A DNA stretch of 64,000 bases, taken from IMG/VR virus record IMGVR_UViG_3300023294_000015, positions 1 through 64,000 of that record; one strand, written 5' to 3'. Of the stretch, positions 63,685 to 64,000 are shown piece by piece. Source of the DNA: a virus. The stretch's first letter is position 1; each line of letters begins with the position of its first letter. The position numbers and the translations under genes were made by a program. The notes beneath the pieces were generated by a model. It was not told the DNA's origin, searched no databases, and saw nothing but the letters and a program-made list of their open reading frames with translations.

Positions 63685-63876
63685 TCATATTATTTCAAAT
63701 GAATGATAGCCTGTATTACCAGCAATTTGTTGTGCTAATGCAGCCCAATTACCATCAAATCTTTCTTTATCATTACCTTCCATCTTAGGCTTACATACTT
63801 GTGATGATGTTTTTTCAGCATTAAAGTATACAATAATACCTGAAGCTGATGGTTTACTTTTCTTGTTATTTAACAT
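63685..63876 (-). CDS. Small hypothetical protein
   Basis: 63 aa, basic N-terminus, then a polar region with Gly-Asn-Trp-Ala-Ala-Leu-Ala-Gln-Gln. ATG at 63876. No family recognised. Downstream of it is a folded noncoding gap. Confidence 0.55.
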   Translation of the reverse strand: MLNNKKSKPSASGIIVYFNAEKTSSQVCKPKMEGNDKERFDGNWAALAQQIAGNTGYHSFEII

Positions 63877-63913
63877 AATATTTAATTTAATTGTTTATAA
63901 TAATTTAAGAATT

Positions 63914-63994
63914 TTAATCTAAATAGTTAATTTCAATACTCTTTCTACCAGCAGCTTTTAATTTAATTTCTGAAAGATACTGATTGTTTTGCAT
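63914..63994 (-). CDS. Small gene, possibly continuing beyond the window
   Basis: A 26-codon frame from ATG 63994 ends at 63914. The frame stays open from 63994 to the window edge (two further codons), so the true start may lie outside. The sequence is basic (Lys-Ala-Ala-Gly-Arg-Lys). Function unknown. Confidence 0.35.
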   Translation of the reverse strand: MQNNQYLSEIKLKAAGRKSIEINYLD

Positions 63995-64000
63995 TGTTGT

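Noticed and set aside
1-64000. CRISPR array
   Set aside because: No regularly spaced repeats of 20-40 bases were seen.
1-64000. Recoded stop codons as in some crAss-like phages
   Set aside because: TAG terminates real genes (for example 7622-9685), and no gene needs reading through TAG or TGA.
1-64000. Integrase or other lysogeny genes
   Set aside because: None recognised on either strand in the window.

Overview
The window reads as a large piece of a crAss-like (Crassvirales) double-stranded DNA phage genome whose host is probably a Bacteroidota bacterium. The grounds are strong AT richness, tightly packed genes with little Shine-Dalgarno signal, a textbook Bacteroidota promoter (TTG, 20-nt spacer, TATCTTTG) at 7582-7612, a podovirus-type tail module followed by giant virion proteins, and a 3919-residue protein carrying the DFDID catalytic motif of the crAss-type virion RNA polymerase. 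The standard genetic code is used; TAG occurs as a real stop. Terminase, portal and major capsid genes are absent and presumably lie to the left of the window.

Left arm (1-31224, + strand) is the virion module: a 5'-truncated metallophosphoesterase-like gene, tail/ring adaptor-like genes, a 1396-aa tail stabilisation or muzzle-like protein, three likely ejected or cargo proteins (one with a peptidoglycan-binding-like segment, one with a C-terminal lysozyme-like domain), the giant RNA polymerase, and a 1675-aa companion protein. Both giant proteins contain HExxH zincin-type motifs. A hairpin with A-tract and T-tract (31242-31276) separates the two converging transcription units.

Right arm (31259-64000, - strand) is the early and replication module. 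It holds family B DNA polymerase, DnaB-like helicase, Toprim primase, a probable ssDNA-binding protein, an SF2 helicase, an ATPase whose Walker B-like element precedes its Walker A, PD-(D/E)XK nucleases, an RNA ligase, a class II (B12-dependent) ribonucleotide reductase, a degenerate uracil-DNA glycosylase, a MazG-like protein, a CX5R phosphatase, a BCS1-like AAA+ ATPase, a Rieske-motif protein and many small zinc-binding or unknown proteins. Three homing endonucleases (NUMOD4-HNH, LAGLIDADG, HNH-AP2) and several tRNA-like or strongly folded noncoding segments interrupt it.

The most striking system is at 42102-46123: a beta-grasp ubiquitin-like protein, an E2-like protein, a JAB/JAMM protease with a complete metal-binding signature and a ThiF/E1-like adenylating enzyme, encoded consecutively. 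This looks like a phage-borne ubiquitin-like conjugation pathway related to plasmid PRTRC cassettes. A hairpin terminator lies directly after the ubiquitin-like gene and could let the modifier be made in excess over its enzymes. Ten short genes missed by a simple length cutoff, one likely homopolymer frameshift gene and one corrected start are also recorded. All functions are read from sequence motifs only; no database search was possible.
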